Source: Bacteroidota bacterium (lineage in GTDB: Bacteria > Bacteroidota > Bacteroidia > Bacteroidales > UBA5342). Taken from it: a DNA stretch of 52,036 bases. Positions 18,338 through 28,200 of this stretch are shown one piece after another. Made by a program: the position numbers and the translations under genes. The stretch lies in contig QKHT01000304.1 in assembly GCA_003249935.1 (NCBI GenBank), positions 1-52,036 on the forward strand. Direction: 5' to 3'. Within the stretch, counting starts at the first letter, position 1, and each line of letters opens with the position of its first letter. A model generated the notes under the pieces. It saw only the letters and a list, made by a program, of their open reading frames with translations, did not search any database and was not told the DNA's origin.

Positions 18338-19816
18338 ATGATAGAAACTATGAATTACGAATTTAAAAATGGTTTAAAAACTATTGGAATTGCATTGGGA
18401 GTGTCATTTTTTTCGATTTTTGTTTACAGTAAGTTCGAGAATGGACCTAAAAATATGGTGGTTCAGACTCAGAAACCTATTGCTAAATATGCAAATATGG
18501 CTGCCGTACCTGCCATTTCGACAGATTTTACAGAAGCTGCAGAACGATCGATAAGTGCGGTTGTACATGTGAAGGTTAAAGTGAATGTACAGAATAACCT
18601 GAATAGTGGGAATCCATTTTTTGATTTCTTTTTTGGCGAAGGGCAAATGGAGCCGCAGCCGGTAGAAGGTTCGGGCTCGGGTGTGATTATTTCGGCCGAC
18701 GGGTATATTGTAACCAATAATCATGTGGTGGAGAAATCGAAAAATATTGAAGTGGTGCTGAACGATAAACGTTCATTTAAGGCCAATGTGGTTGGGGTTG
18801 ATCCAACAACAGACTTGGCATTGATTAAAATTGATGCGAAAGATTTACCAATACTATCATTTGGAAATTCGGATGATTTAAGGGTTGGAGAATGGGTTTT
18901 GGCGGTAGGAAATCCGTTTAATCTTTCAACAACAGTAACTGCGGGTATTGTTAGTGCAAAGGCTCGTGGTATTGGTATTATAAACAGTAATCAGCGGTCG
19001 AAACTTGGCATCGAGTCGTTTATTCAAACAGATGCCGCAGTGAACCCCGGCAACAGCGGGGGGGCCTTGGTGAATACGCGTGGAGAATTAGTCGGTATTA
19101 ATACAGCCATTGCCAGCCCTACCGGTGCTTATGCCGGTTATTCGTTTGCGGTGCCGGTAAGCATTGTAAAAAAAGTAGTTGGCGACATTATTGAATTTGG
19201 AGAGGTACAGCGCGCTGTACTTGGTGTTCAAATTGCCGATATTACTTCGGAATTGGCCAAAGAAAAAGACCTTAAACAACTTGATGGGGCTTATATTGCC
19301 GAAGTCTTAGAAGGCGGATCGGCCGCACAAGCCGGATTGAAGAAAGGAGATATTATTACTTCTATTGAAAATACCGATGTGAAGTCTGTGTCTGAGTTGC
19401 AGGAGCAAATAAGCCAATTCAGGCCTGGTGCAAAAATAAATGTAATATATGTGCGCGATGGTAAAACCAAAAACGTTGTAGTTACATTAAAGAATCGATT
19501 AGGGAATACAGAAGTTGTGAAAAAAGGGAGTAAATCGGGTTTAGAACTTCTGGGGGCTGAATTTAAGCCGGTTGGGAATGATATAAAAAGCCGTTTGGGA
19601 ATCGGATATGGCTTACAGGTTACGTCGCTTTCCGAAGGTAAACTTCAGGATGCAGGCGTGCGACCGGGATATATTATTGTAAAAATTAATGATTACAAAA
19701 TAACTTCCATCGACGATTTGAAAAAAGCATTACAAAACATAGATGGTGGTTTGTTTATATCGGGAATTTATCCCAACGGAAGAACCGGTTATTTAGCCAT
19801 TGATCCGGAAGAGTAG
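18338..19816 (+). CDS. Do/DegP-family periplasmic serine protease (HtrA)
   Basis: This 492-residue envelope protease has an N-terminal membrane/signal segment (IGIALGVSFFSIFVYSKF), a trypsin-like domain and two PDZ domains (about 300-385 and 395-485). The catalytic triad is visible as H129 in NNHVVE, D159 in TTDLALIKI and S240 in NPGNSGGAL. It degrades or refolds misfolded envelope proteins. M1 and M5 are both plausible starts. It is likely monocistronic: a strong terminator follows at 19868-19916, before rpoD. There is a short linker between protease and PDZ1, as in DegQ/DegP. The name degP versus degQ cannot be decided. Confidence 0.94.
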   Translation: MIETMNYEFKNGLKTIGIALGVSFFSIFVYSKFENGPKNMVVQTQKPIAKYANMAAVPAISTDFTEAAERSISAVVHVKVKVNVQNNLNSGNPFFDFFFGEGQMEPQPVEGSGSGVIISADGYIVTNNHVVEKSKNIEVVLNDKRSFKANVVGVDPTTDLALIKIDAKDLPILSFGNSDDLRVGEWVLAVGNPFNLSTTVTAGIVSAKARGIGIINSNQRSKLGIESFIQTDAAVNPGNSGGALVNTRGELVGINTAIASPTGAYAGYSFAVPVSIVKKVVGDIIEFGEVQRAVLGVQIADITSELAKEKDLKQLDGAYIAEVLEGGSAAQAGLKKGDIITSIENTDVKSVSELQEQISQFRPGAKINVIYVRDGKTKNVVVTLKNRLGNTEVVKKGSKSGLELLGAEFKPVGNDIKSRLGIGYGLQVTSLSEGKLQDAGVRPGYIIVKINDYKITSIDDLKKALQNIDGGLFISGIYPNGRTGYLAIDPEE

Positions 19817-19867
19817 GATTTGAAATACTTTTTATCGTAATGTTTCAATTATATTAAAAAAAAACAT

Positions 19868-19916
19868 CCCACTCAAATAGCTGTTATTCAGGTGTTTGAG
19901 TGGGTTTTGTGTTTTT
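19868..19916 (+). terminator. Intrinsic terminator of htrA
   Basis: CCCACTCAAA (19868-19877) and TTTGAGTGGG (19895-19904) form a perfect 10-bp stem with a 17-nt loop, followed by TTTTGTGTTTTT. Confidence 0.85.
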
Positions 19917-19940
19917 GTAGTCGTATTTTAAGTTTTTTTA

Positions 19941-19972
19941 ATTGACTTTTCCCTATCCCCGTCGTAATTTTG
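19941..19972 (+). promoter_or_regulatory. Promoter of rpoD
   Basis: ATTG at 19941-19944 and TAATTTTG at 19965-19972, separated by 20 bp, match the Bacteroidota vegetative promoter (TTG/TTTG-N17-23-TAnnTTTG). Predicted +1 is near 19979, giving a leader of about 80 nt. Confidence 0.65.
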
Positions 19973-19989
19973 TTGCCTGAGATGAAAAC

Positions 19990-20003
19990 ATGTTATATAA
20001 CAT
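19990..20003 (+). promoter_or_regulatory. Perfect palindrome in the rpoD leader
   Basis: ATGTTATATAACAT is a perfect 14-bp palindrome about 11 bp after the predicted start of rpoD transcription. Its core ATGTT-N4-AACAT recurs in both duplicated small-protein promoters (37057-37072 and 38266-38281). The half-site spacing fits a dimeric helix-turn-helix regulator binding as a roadblock; this is inference. Confidence 0.45.
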
Positions 20004-20059
20004 TTTTGTTATAATCTTATCAGATGGTTAGGAAATACACGCAACAATCATAATATTAT

Positions 20060-20920
20060 ATGAGACAGCTTAAGATTACGAAATCAATCACAAACAGAGA
20101 GAGTGCATCGCTTGATAAGTACCTTCAGGAAATTGGCCGGGAGGAGCTTATATCGGTAGAAGAGGAAGTTGAACTGGCGCAACGCATCAAAAAGGGCGAC
20201 CGTATTGCTCTCGAAAAACTTACAAGGGCAAATCTGCGATTTGTAGTATCTGTTGCAAAACAATACCAGAATCAAGGGCTTAGTTTACCGGATCTTATTA
20301 ACGAAGGTAACCTTGGGTTAATTAAAGCAGCGGAAAAATTTGATGAGACCCGTGGTTTTAAATTCATTTCGTATGCTGTGTGGTGGATTCGCCAGTCCAT
20401 TCTTCAGGCATTGGCCGAGCAGTCGCGTATTGTCCGTTTGCCATTAAATCAGGTAGGTTCATTAAATAAAATCAACAAAGCATTTTCAAAATTCGAACAG
20501 GAAAATGAGCGTAAGCCATCGCCCGAAGAGTTGGCCGATGAACTTGACTTACCTTCGGATAAAGTTGCCGATACCCTAAAGGTATCCGGCCGTCATATTT
20601 CGGTTGATGCGCCTTTTGTAGAAGGTGAAGACAATAGTCTTTTGGATGTGTTGGTGAATGGCGATTCGCCAAATGCAGACAGAGCACTGATTTATGAGTC
20701 GCTGGCTCGTGAAATCGAACGTTCGCTCTCTACACTCACAGAACGCGAGGCTGACATTATTCGCATGTTTTTTGGTATCACGGTTCAGGAGATGACTTTG
20801 GAAGAAATTGGCGATAAATTTGGGTTGACACGTGAGCGCGTTCGTCAGATTAAAGAGAAAGCGATTCGTCGATTGCGGCATAATTCGCGAAGCAAATTGT
20901 TAAAAGCATATTTAGGATAA
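20060..20920 (+). CDS. rpoD: Primary sigma factor RpoD
   Basis: This 286-residue protein is the short Bacteroidota housekeeping sigma factor. It has region 1.2 ([14 protein letters not shown]), region 2 ([52 protein letters not shown]), region 3 ([13 protein letters not shown]) and region 4 ([22 protein letters not shown]). It lacks region 1.1, which is normal for the phylum, and directs RNA polymerase to TTTG/TAnnTTTG promoters. It sits alone between two terminators, with its own consensus promoter and a palindrome in the leader. The ECF sigma gene follows on the same strand. Confidence 0.97.
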   Translation: MRQLKITKSITNRESASLDKYLQEIGREELISVEEEVELAQRIKKGDRIALEKLTRANLRFVVSVAKQYQNQGLSLPDLINEGNLGLIKAAEKFDETRGFKFISYAVWWIRQSILQALAEQSRIVRLPLNQVGSLNKINKAFSKFEQENERKPSPEELADELDLPSDKVADTLKVSGRHISVDAPFVEGEDNSLLDVLVNGDSPNADRALIYESLAREIERSLSTLTEREADIIRMFFGITVQEMTLEEIGDKFGLTRERVRQIKEKAIRRLRHNSRSKLLKAYLG

Positions 20921-20921
20921 T

Positions 20922-20949
20922 AAAAAAACCGCCGAAAGGCGGTTTTTTT
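20922..20949 (+). terminator. Intrinsic terminator of rpoD
   Basis: A run of seven As, CCGCC (20929-20933), GAAA tetraloop, GGCGG (20938-20942) and seven Ts form a stable bidirectional-looking hairpin 2 nt after the rpoD stop. Confidence 0.9.
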
Positions 20950-21056
20950 ATTGCTGACTATTGACATATTGTAAAAAAATGCTTTAATTAGCAACATAAT
21001 TTTAAAACGTTTTGCTTATTGATTGTACGGCTACCTCGAATATGTAACTAAAAATT

Positions 21057-21647
21057 ATGGACAATATTGCAGCAATGTGCGACAACGATTTGTTGAGTCG
21101 CTTTGCAAAAGGGCATAACGAGGCAATGCAAGTGTTAGTCGAAAGGTATAAGGCAAAACTTTTCTCCTACATTTATTATACGGTTAAAGACAGGGTTATT
21201 GCGGAGGACATTTTTCAGGATGTCTTCTTTAAGGTTATTGTGTCGTTAAAACACGGACGATACGAAGAAAACGGCAAGTTTTTTCCATGGCTGACACGTA
21301 TCGCACATAACCTTATAATAGACTATTTCCGACGACAAAAAGCACAAAACACCATATCGAATGATGATTACGAATTTGATTTGTTTTCGAACCTGAATTT
21401 GTGTGAAAGCAATATCGAGGATGAAATTGTTAGGGAACAGATTTTGAAACAGGTTGGTTCGTTGGTGTACGAATTGCCTGAAGAGCAACGGGAGGTTGTT
21501 TTGATGCGTTATTACTACGATATGAGTTTTAAGGAAATATCGGAACAAACTGGTGTGAGTATTAATACTTCGCTTGGAAGGATGCGATATGCTGTGCTGA
21601 ATTTGAGAAAAATTATCGAAAATAAAAAAATATCGCTTGTAGTTTAA
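21057..21647 (+). CDS. ECF-type RNA polymerase sigma factor
   Basis: This 196-residue protein has sigma region 2 (LLSRFAKGHNEAMQVLVERY, AEDIFQDVFFKVI, FFPWLTRIAHNLIIDYFR) and region 4 (LPEEQREVVLMRYYYDMSFKEISEQTGVSINTSLGRM). Regions 1 and 3 are absent, as in the ECF group. The target regulon is unknown. No FecR or ZAS-type anti-sigma gene adjoins it. The only downstream gene before a terminator is a 56-residue small protein, so if a partner is encoded in cis it would be that one. The upstream 136 nt after the rpoD terminator show no confident consensus promoter. Confidence 0.95.
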   Translation: MDNIAAMCDNDLLSRFAKGHNEAMQVLVERYKAKLFSYIYYTVKDRVIAEDIFQDVFFKVIVSLKHGRYEENGKFFPWLTRIAHNLIIDYFRRQKAQNTISNDDYEFDLFSNLNLCESNIEDEIVREQILKQVGSLVYELPEEQREVVLMRYYYDMSFKEISEQTGVSINTSLGRMRYAVLNLRKIIENKKISLVV

Positions 21648-21711
21648 TTCAACACAATAATTGACTTTTGTGTGCGTTATAGTACTAATAATTAATAATT
21701 TTAGTTTGCCT

Positions 21712-21882
21712 ATGGCGCGAATTTCTACACAAAAACAGTTCAGTCAGAATAAAAACAATAAGAAAAAGGAAGCAGAAATGGTTCCGGGAAAGCAAACAAT
21801 CGATAATATTCTGGCTTTTGCAAAAAGTTATACACCTACTGGTTTAAAACAGTTGCCTGATAAGGGAATGATTTTGAACTGA
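21712..21882 (+). CDS. Small protein downstream of the ECF sigma factor
   Basis: From the ATG at 21712 this is a 56-residue basic protein with a Lys/Asn-rich N-terminal half and a C-terminal helix (PGKQTIDNILAFAKSY) followed by a short tail. A longer reading from 21661 adds a hydrophobic stretch but seems less likely. It lies 64 nt after the sigma gene stop and ends 8 nt before a terminator, so it is part of the same transcript. The pattern of PxKxTIxxILxFAKxY resembles small conserved Bacteroidota proteins found after regulators; I recall this only loosely. Function is unknown. Confidence 0.6.
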   Translation: MARISTQKQFSQNKNNKKKEAEMVPGKQTIDNILAFAKSYTPTGLKQLPDKGMILN

Positions 21883-21890
21883 GAACATTT

Positions 21891-21917
21891 AAAAACCGGC
21901 CTTTTGCCGGTTTTTTT
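21891..21917 (+). terminator. Intrinsic terminator of the ECF sigma unit
   Basis: AAAAACCGGC (21891-21900) pairs with GCCGGTTTTT across CTTTT and continues in seven Ts. Confidence 0.88.
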
Positions 21918-21955
21918 GTATCTTCACCTCGTAAGAGGTCCGTTAATTGTGGTAT

Positions 21956-21985
21956 GCGCAGCGTGAGGGATTGCAGCGGTAGCCC
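21956..21985 (+). repeat. Dispersed repeat, module 1
   Basis: This module holds GCGCAGCGTGAGGGA followed by AGCGGTAGCCC. It matches, in the same orientation relative to module 2, the reverse-strand element at 9331-9370. In this copy module 1 is 118 nt away from module 2, not 17 nt. Confidence 0.6.
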
Positions 21986-22103
21986 ACAGGGCCAATTAGT
22001 TATATTCAGTAAAATAAGTGTTGCAATTTTAAGGGGTTAAATTTAATCATGCGATTTGTGAAAAGAGATAAAGCTGTACAATGGAATTTTTTTAATAAAT
22101 TGA

Positions 22104-22159
22104 TAGCCCGAGGACTACAAGCGGAAAGCCCGACCCGAACTTGTGAGGGGCACGCCCAC
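22104..22159 (+). repeat. Dispersed repeat, module 2, overlapping the 5' end of a reading frame
   Basis: GAGGACTACAAGCGGAA, then GCCCGACCCGA, and an ending in ACGCCCA match the module at 9263-9313 (minus strand) with few changes. It falls inside the longest reading frame of the beta-propeller gene, which argues that the true start is at 22172, just after it. Confidence 0.65.
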
Positions 22160-22171
22160 ACCATTATAGCG

Positions 22172-23254
22172 ATGTGTTTATTGTTAATGATAGCGATGCC
22201 GGGGAAGGGTCAGATGATTCATTTTCGGGGGTCGGCTGTTTTGGATGGCTCTTGGGCTGGTAATTTGCCAATTAAACCTCAAATGTTATGGCACTTTTTT
22301 GCTGCTGATGGTTTTAAGTGTGCACCCATAATCGGAAACAAACACATTGTAGCGGGCAGTGTTGATGGCACTGTGTATGCGCTTAATATGGATGGCAAAC
22401 TGGCGTGGAAACTGGCCACCGGAAATAGTATTGAGGGATCTTGTACTATTTTAAACGGAAAAGTGTTTGTTGGAAACCTTGATGGCAAAATGTTTTGTAT
22501 TGATGAAACCAATGGTAAAATTTTGTGGACTTTTGCTTCGGGTGGACAGATTATGGCGGCTCCAAACATTTGGCAAAATGGCAAAAGTAATCTGTTGATT
22601 TTTGGAAGTTACGACTTTTGCATTTATGCATTGAATGCATCGACAGGGAAGTTAGTTTGGAAGCTTGAAACTGAAAATTATATAAATGGTACACCAGCCA
22701 TTTGGTCGGATTTGGTTGTGTGTGGTGGCTGTGATGGTTTTTTGCATGTAATTAATGTAAAAACCGGAAGGGAAACTACCAGAATAAATATAGGGACCTA
22801 TGTTGCCGGATCGACACCGATTAGCAAAGGTAAGGCTTGGGTTGGTGATTATGAGGGCGGGTTGCATAATGTGGATATAAAAACCGGAAAGATGGTTTGG
22901 ACCGGAAAGAAATCGGAAAACAATCAGCCGTTTATAGCGTCGCCGTCTGTTGTTGAAAATTTATTGATTGTTGGCTGTCGCGATAAAAATCTGTATGCTT
23001 TTGATTGCTACACGGGTAACAAATTGTGGACGTTTAATACTGGTATGCGAGTTGATGCATCGGCTACGATTGCAGGGAATAGTGCTATTGTTGGAAACAT
23101 GAAAGGTGATATTTTTATTATTGATGTAAAAACAGGGCGTGTTAATTGGCAATATGCCCTTGGAACGCCGGTTAATAATGCAATTGCAGTAGCAAACGGC
23201 CGTTTTGTTGTTGCCGGTGAGGATGGTGGTTTGTATTGTTTTGGGAATAAATAA
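22172..23254 (+). CDS. Exported PQQ-type beta-propeller repeat protein
   Basis: From the ATG at 22172 this is a 360-residue protein with a short hydrophobic leader (MCLLLMIAMPGKGQ) that may serve as signal sequence, so it is probably periplasmic or secreted. The rest is seven or so PQQ/YncE-like beta-propeller repeats with recurring GxVYALNxxTGKxxWKxxT units, for example FCIDETNGKILWTF, YALNASTGKLVWKL and YAFDCYTGNKLWTF. No quinone-enzyme residues stand out, so a binding or scaffold role is more likely than catalysis. An in-frame start at 22049 would encode 41 extra residues derived partly from a dispersed repeat. It is the first gene of a coupled unit with a glycosyltransferase and an ABC system. 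Confidence 0.85.
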   Translation: MCLLLMIAMPGKGQMIHFRGSAVLDGSWAGNLPIKPQMLWHFFAADGFKCAPIIGNKHIVAGSVDGTVYALNMDGKLAWKLATGNSIEGSCTILNGKVFVGNLDGKMFCIDETNGKILWTFASGGQIMAAPNIWQNGKSNLLIFGSYDFCIYALNASTGKLVWKLETENYINGTPAIWSDLVVCGGCDGFLHVINVKTGRETTRINIGTYVAGSTPISKGKAWVGDYEGGLHNVDIKTGKMVWTGKKSENNQPFIASPSVVENLLIVGCRDKNLYAFDCYTGNKLWTFNTGMRVDASATIAGNSAIVGNMKGDIFIIDVKTGRVNWQYALGTPVNNAIAVANGRFVVAGEDGGLYCFGNK

Positions 23255-23272
23255 TTTGGAGAAACAGGTAGT

Positions 23273-24559
23273 GTGAAAATAGTTCAGATAATTCCGGGAT
23301 CGGGTGGTAGTTTTTATTGCGGAAATTGTTTGCGCGACAGCAAAATAGTGGAGGCTATGCGTGCCGGAGGGCATGATGTTGTAAAAATTCCGATGTATTT
23401 GCCTTTGTTTGCTCATGAAGCGATACACGAGGATGTCCCTGTGTTTTATGGAGCAGTGAGTTTATATTTAAAGCAGATGATACCGGCTTTTAGAAAAATG
23501 CCTGACAAGATTATGCGGGTATTCGATTCGGCTCCAATGTTAAAACTTGCGGCCGAAATGTCGGGATCTACGGATGCAAAGGGTCTTGAAGCACTAACAA
23601 TATCGATGCTCGAGGGCGAAAACGGACAACAGGCTGACGAACTCGATCGAATGGTTAGTTGGCTTGAGGAGCACCATAAACCTGATGTAATACATATAAG
23701 TAATGCCTTACTGCTGGGGTTGGTTAGAACCATTAAAACCCGATTGAAGGTACCGGTTGTGTGTTCGTTACAGGACGAAGATGTTTGGGTAGATGCTATG
23801 GATTGTGAATATGCTGATAAAGTGTGGCAATTAATGGCCGAACGAGGTGCCGATGTGGATGCTTTTGTTGCGGTTTCGGACTATTTTGCACAAAAAATGA
23901 AAACTAAACTGCTGATTAGCAGCGAAAAATTGCATGTGGTCCATTTGGGTATCGACAGCGATAATTATCATCATAGAAGGCTGAACCGGGGATTGAAAAA
24001 CGTGGGTTATATTTCGCGAATGTGTGTCGAAAATGGGTTCGATATGGTGATTGATGCATTTATTTTGTTAAAGCAAAATCCTGAAATGGAAATTGTTAAA
24101 CTCATTGTCACAGGTGGTTCGACTAAAGCCGATAAAAAATTTATTAAACAACAGATTAATAAAATATCCGAGGCAAATCTTTTGCATTCGGTAGAATTTA
24201 TATCCGATTTTGAAACCGAAGGACGCAAAGTGTTTTTCGATAAAGTGTCACTTATTTCGGTACCGGTGCGTGGTGGAGAGGCTTTTGGTTTGTATCTGTT
24301 AGAAGCCATGGCTTCGGGGGTTGCTGTTGTGCAGCCCGATGAAGGGGCTTTTGGCGAAATTATTGCCAAAGCTGGTGGCGGAATGGTCTATTCTCCAAAT
24401 AGTTCAGAGGCATTGTGCAGTGCCTGGACCGAGATATTGCTCGATAACAGCCGTTTGTCGGTTTATCAGGAAGCCGCAATTGTTGGCGTTCACGAAAAAT
24501 TTGAAGTAAAAGACAAGGTACGTGAAATGGTATCCATTTATAAAAAATTGATATGCTAA
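23273..24559 (+). CDS. GT4-type glycosyltransferase
   Basis: This 428-residue protein starts with GTG 18 nt after the propeller gene. It has the GT-B fold of family GT4: an N-terminal acceptor domain with GSGGSFYCGNCLRD and a C-terminal nucleotide-sugar domain. The latter contains NVGYISRMCVENGFD, IVTGGSTKADKKF and the EX7E-like motif GEAFGLYLLEAMASGVAVVQPDEGAFGEI. It should transfer a sugar from an activated donor, but donor and acceptor are unknown. The GSGGxFYCxNCxRD start with two cysteines is distinctive. Its last 7 nt overlap the ABC ATPase gene, so the two are translationally coupled. Confidence 0.86.
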   Translation: MKIVQIIPGSGGSFYCGNCLRDSKIVEAMRAGGHDVVKIPMYLPLFAHEAIHEDVPVFYGAVSLYLKQMIPAFRKMPDKIMRVFDSAPMLKLAAEMSGSTDAKGLEALTISMLEGENGQQADELDRMVSWLEEHHKPDVIHISNALLLGLVRTIKTRLKVPVVCSLQDEDVWVDAMDCEYADKVWQLMAERGADVDAFVAVSDYFAQKMKTKLLISSEKLHVVHLGIDSDNYHHRRLNRGLKNVGYISRMCVENGFDMVIDAFILLKQNPEMEIVKLIVTGGSTKADKKFIKQQINKISEANLLHSVEFISDFETEGRKVFFDKVSLISVPVRGGEAFGLYLLEAMASGVAVVQPDEGAFGEIIAKAGGGMVYSPNSSEALCSAWTEILLDNSRLSVYQEAAIVGVHEKFEVKDKVREMVSIYKKLIC

Positions 24560-25221
24560 CATTCGAAAATGTATGCAAATCGTTCGAAAATGGCGCGGCA
24601 ACTGCGTCCAGAATGGTTTTGAACAATGTTTCGTTTACATTAAAACCCGGATTGTCGGCCGCTATTGTCGGGCCGTCGGGTGTTGGGAAATCGACGTTGC
24701 TTAATCTGGCAAGTGCCTTATTAAAGCCCGACGCGGGTAAAATCTGCTTCGAAGGCAAAGATATTTTTTCGTTTAGTGAGCATGAATTGAATAACTATCG
24801 AAACCGCTCAATTGGTATTGTTTTTCAACAGCATTTACTTTTTCCGCAACTAACGCTGCTCGATAATGTGCTTCTGCCTGTTTTGGCTCAGCAAAAAATA
24901 ACACAGGTCCATCGAAATCGCGCAATTGAACTGATCGATTTAGTGGGACTTAGCCTGGTAATAAATAATTATCCAACCACGTTGTCGGGTGGGGAATGTC
25001 AGCGTGCGGCTTTAGCTCGTGCGGTAATTAATAACCCAAAGCTCATTCTTGCCGATGAACCAACAGGTGCACTTGATGAGATGAATGCCGGGATTGTGTC
25101 GAACCTTTTGCTCGAGGTGCAACGAACCGATGGTGCTGCCTTACTCGTTGTTACTCATAATCAGCAATTAGCCGCCAAAATGAGCCGGCAGTTGGTGCTT
25201 TCGCACGGATGTATAAAATAA
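24553..25221 (+). CDS. ABC transporter ATPase (LolD/MacB-type)
   Basis: This 222-residue ATPase has Walker A GPSGVGKSTLL, Q-loop VFQQHLLFPQL, signature LSGGECQRAALARA and Walker [14 protein letters not shown]. The class matches ATPases that power FtsX-type permeases (LolD, MacB, FtsE). It starts 7 nt before the glycosyltransferase stop, and the permease gene starts 13 nt before its own stop. It thus forms a dedicated ATPase-permease pair. The C-terminal region lacks the extension typical of substrate-specific sugar importers. Confidence 0.92.
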   Translation: MLTFENVCKSFENGAATASRMVLNNVSFTLKPGLSAAIVGPSGVGKSTLLNLASALLKPDAGKICFEGKDIFSFSEHELNNYRNRSIGIVFQQHLLFPQLTLLDNVLLPVLAQQKITQVHRNRAIELIDLVGLSLVINNYPTTLSGGECQRAALARAVINNPKLILADEPTGALDEMNAGIVSNLLLEVQRTDGAALLVVTHNQQLAAKMSRQLVLSHGCIK

Positions 25222-28200
25222 ACTATATGTGGCGATTCTTTTGGCAGAATATTCGTTTTTCGTATCGTTCGCATTTGATTATTATATCGGGTGTGGCTTT
25301 GGCCACTGCTGTGGTGATAGGCGCACTGATTATTGGCAATTCGGTGCGCTCCGGATTAGTTAACGGTGTTTCGGAAAGTATTGGAAACACCCGGATTGCC
25401 GTAAAATCCGGCGATCGTTTTTTCGATCGAACGCTAAGTTCACGTTTATCGGCCGCTTTGAATGTTCCTGTTGCACCTGTTTTGCAAATGAGGGGTTCGG
25501 TAAGGAATTTACAGAAACAGGCTGAAATTCCCAAATGTAATGTGTATGCAGTAGATAGTACATTTAAGTATATTTCGGCTGAACCAATACTATGGCCATC
25601 TGATCATGGGGTTCTCATTTCCGAAAATATTTCAACAAAGTTAAACGTTCTGGTTGGCGATTTAATACAGCTTTCGTTCGAAAGGGCTACTAATTTGCCC
25701 GTAAACACCCCTTTTGTTGCCGGTTCAGAACAAACGATTACGATTAATGTAACGGTTCAGGCCATTTTAACCGATAAATTTCCGGAAAAGTTTAATTTGG
25801 CCAATTCGCAACTTCAATCATACAATGTGTTTGTTTCAACAGACCTTACCGATCGCTTTTTAAAACCGGAAAAGCCTGCCAATATTGCACTCATTGCATC
25901 AGAAAGCGTTAATCGTGAAGATGTGGATAATGAATTGTGTAAAATAATGTTGCCGTCCGATGTGGGTTTACTGTTGAGTCAGCGAGGTCATAGTGGTACA
26001 GTAATTCATTCGAACAGGGTTTTTATCGACAGCACTTTGCCTGAGCGGCTTAGGGCAGACGAGAAAAAGCTCAGCTATTTTGCCAACAGTTTTTCAAATA
26101 AAGGCGATACCGCATGGTATGGTTTTGTATCTTCTTTGCCCGATTCGGCATGCGGTTCATCCCAAACCATTATAAACCAATGGCTTGCTGAAAAGCTGAA
26201 TCTTACGGTCGGCGATTCGTTGCGGTTGGGTTATTATGTAATTGGGCCATACAAAAAGCTTGAAGAAAGAACGGCATCATTTGTGGTTAAATCGGTTGTT
26301 GAAATGGATGATCCTATTGAAAATAAGGATCTTATGCCACATATTCCGGGGTTAACAGATGTTGGAAACTGTCGCGATTGGCGTACCGGTGTGCCAATCG
26401 AACTGAATCGAATAGAGAAAGCCGATGAGATTTATTGGAAACAGTATAAAGGAACTCCAAAAGCTTTTATTAATAATAAAACGGCCAATCTATTGTGGTC
26501 CAATCGTTTCGGAAGTTATACATCATTGGTTTTTAATGCCGATTCGGCTGCTGTGGGTAAAATGCTCGAGGGCCGATTGCGCCCCGATTGGTTTGGAATT
26601 TCGGTTGAAAATATTCGCGAAAAGCGACTTTTTGCAGCCACGCATGGGGTCGATTTTTCTCAATTGTTTCTTGGTCTTAGCTTCTTTCTTATTTTGTCGG
26701 CAATTATTTTGTCGGTTCTGTTGCTTCGAAGGTACGTCGAAAAACGAAAAACTTCCGATGCCGTTCTTTCAGCGTTAGGGTTCTCCAATAAACAAATAAT
26801 ATTTTTGTTTATGACCGAAATTATGCTGGTAGTGTTTATAGGGACCTTGTTTGGGGTATTACTGGCTTTGGGGTTTGCAAAAATTGTATTATGGTCGATG
26901 AACCATTTTTGGACAAGTATCGTGGGGACGACCATTGCTTCGGTTAAGCCCGATCTTGTTTCTGTTTTGTCCGGAATCGGTTTTGTATCGATTACCATCG
27001 GAACATTAGCCCTGTTGTATTTGTTGAAAAGTTCCGCAATTGCTGTGCACAACCGAATTCGAAGGGTAATTTACTCAAACGGACAAAAATACCAAAAGCG
27101 TGGACGTTGGTATTTTGTATTATTGGTTGTTGCGTGTTTAATTGTAGTATATTTTTGGTTTACCGGTCGAACCGGTTCTGTTGCTATCGTTTTTTTTGTG
27201 GGCACATTGTTTCTGATCTCTGCCTGTGGCATGCTGAAACACCCGAAGCGCAATTCGCAAAAGGAATTAGGCATAAATTCCGTAATGGATTTGTTGGCTT
27301 TTAATCAACGTTCGGCCAAACTCGGCTCATTTCTACTGTTTGCATTGGGTTCATTTCTCACTTTTATTGTAGGGTTGAACCATAAATCGGTGTCGGATGA
27401 TTATACTTTGCGCAGTAGTAGTACTGGCGGTTTTGCATTTTGGGCCGAGACCTCGAAAACTATAATATCTGTTCCCGAAACTTACCTTAAACCTGCAATG
27501 TTTATTCGAAAAGATGGAGACGATGCCAGTTGTTTAAATATAAACGGCATATTACAACCCGCATTGCTTGGCGTTCCGGTTGAAATGCTGCAAAAAAGGT
27601 TTACGATTTCGGGGAATAAAACATGGTTCGATCTTAAAAAACGAAAAGATTCGACTGTTTTTCCTGCATTTGCAGATGCAACAGTGCTTCAATGGAGCCT
27701 TTACAAACACATTGGCGATACGCTGTTTTATACCTCTGAAAACGGCGTTAAAATTGGTTTCGAAATTATTGGAACGATAAATAATTCCATCTTTCAAGGG
27801 TATTTGTTAGTCGACAGGGAAATGCTGCAAAACCTTTATCCATCATTATCGGGTGCTAACATTATGCTTTTTGATGCTTTGCCTGAACAAAAAGACATGG
27901 TACGGCACAACATTGAGCGGTTGTTTGCCGGTTATGGTTTAGAACTAATAAGTACAACCCAAAAACTCGAACAATTTCTATCGGTCGAAAATAGTTACCT
28001 TTCGGTATTTATTGTGCTTGGATTTTGGGCGCTTTTGTTTGGTACTGTGGGTTTTGGTGTATTTATTGTCAATGATATTCGTTCCGGATTATGGCAATTT
28101 CAGCAATTAAAAACCCTTGGTTATGCCCTGCGTCATATAAAAACAGCACTGTTCAGAACTTACTTTTATCTGCTCTTAAAAGCATTGTTTGGCGGTGTCT

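Noticed and set aside
25223-25534. Antisense frames in the large permease gene
   Set aside because: The permease reading frame is continuous over 1055 residues with membrane periodicity; the antisense frames lack any motif.
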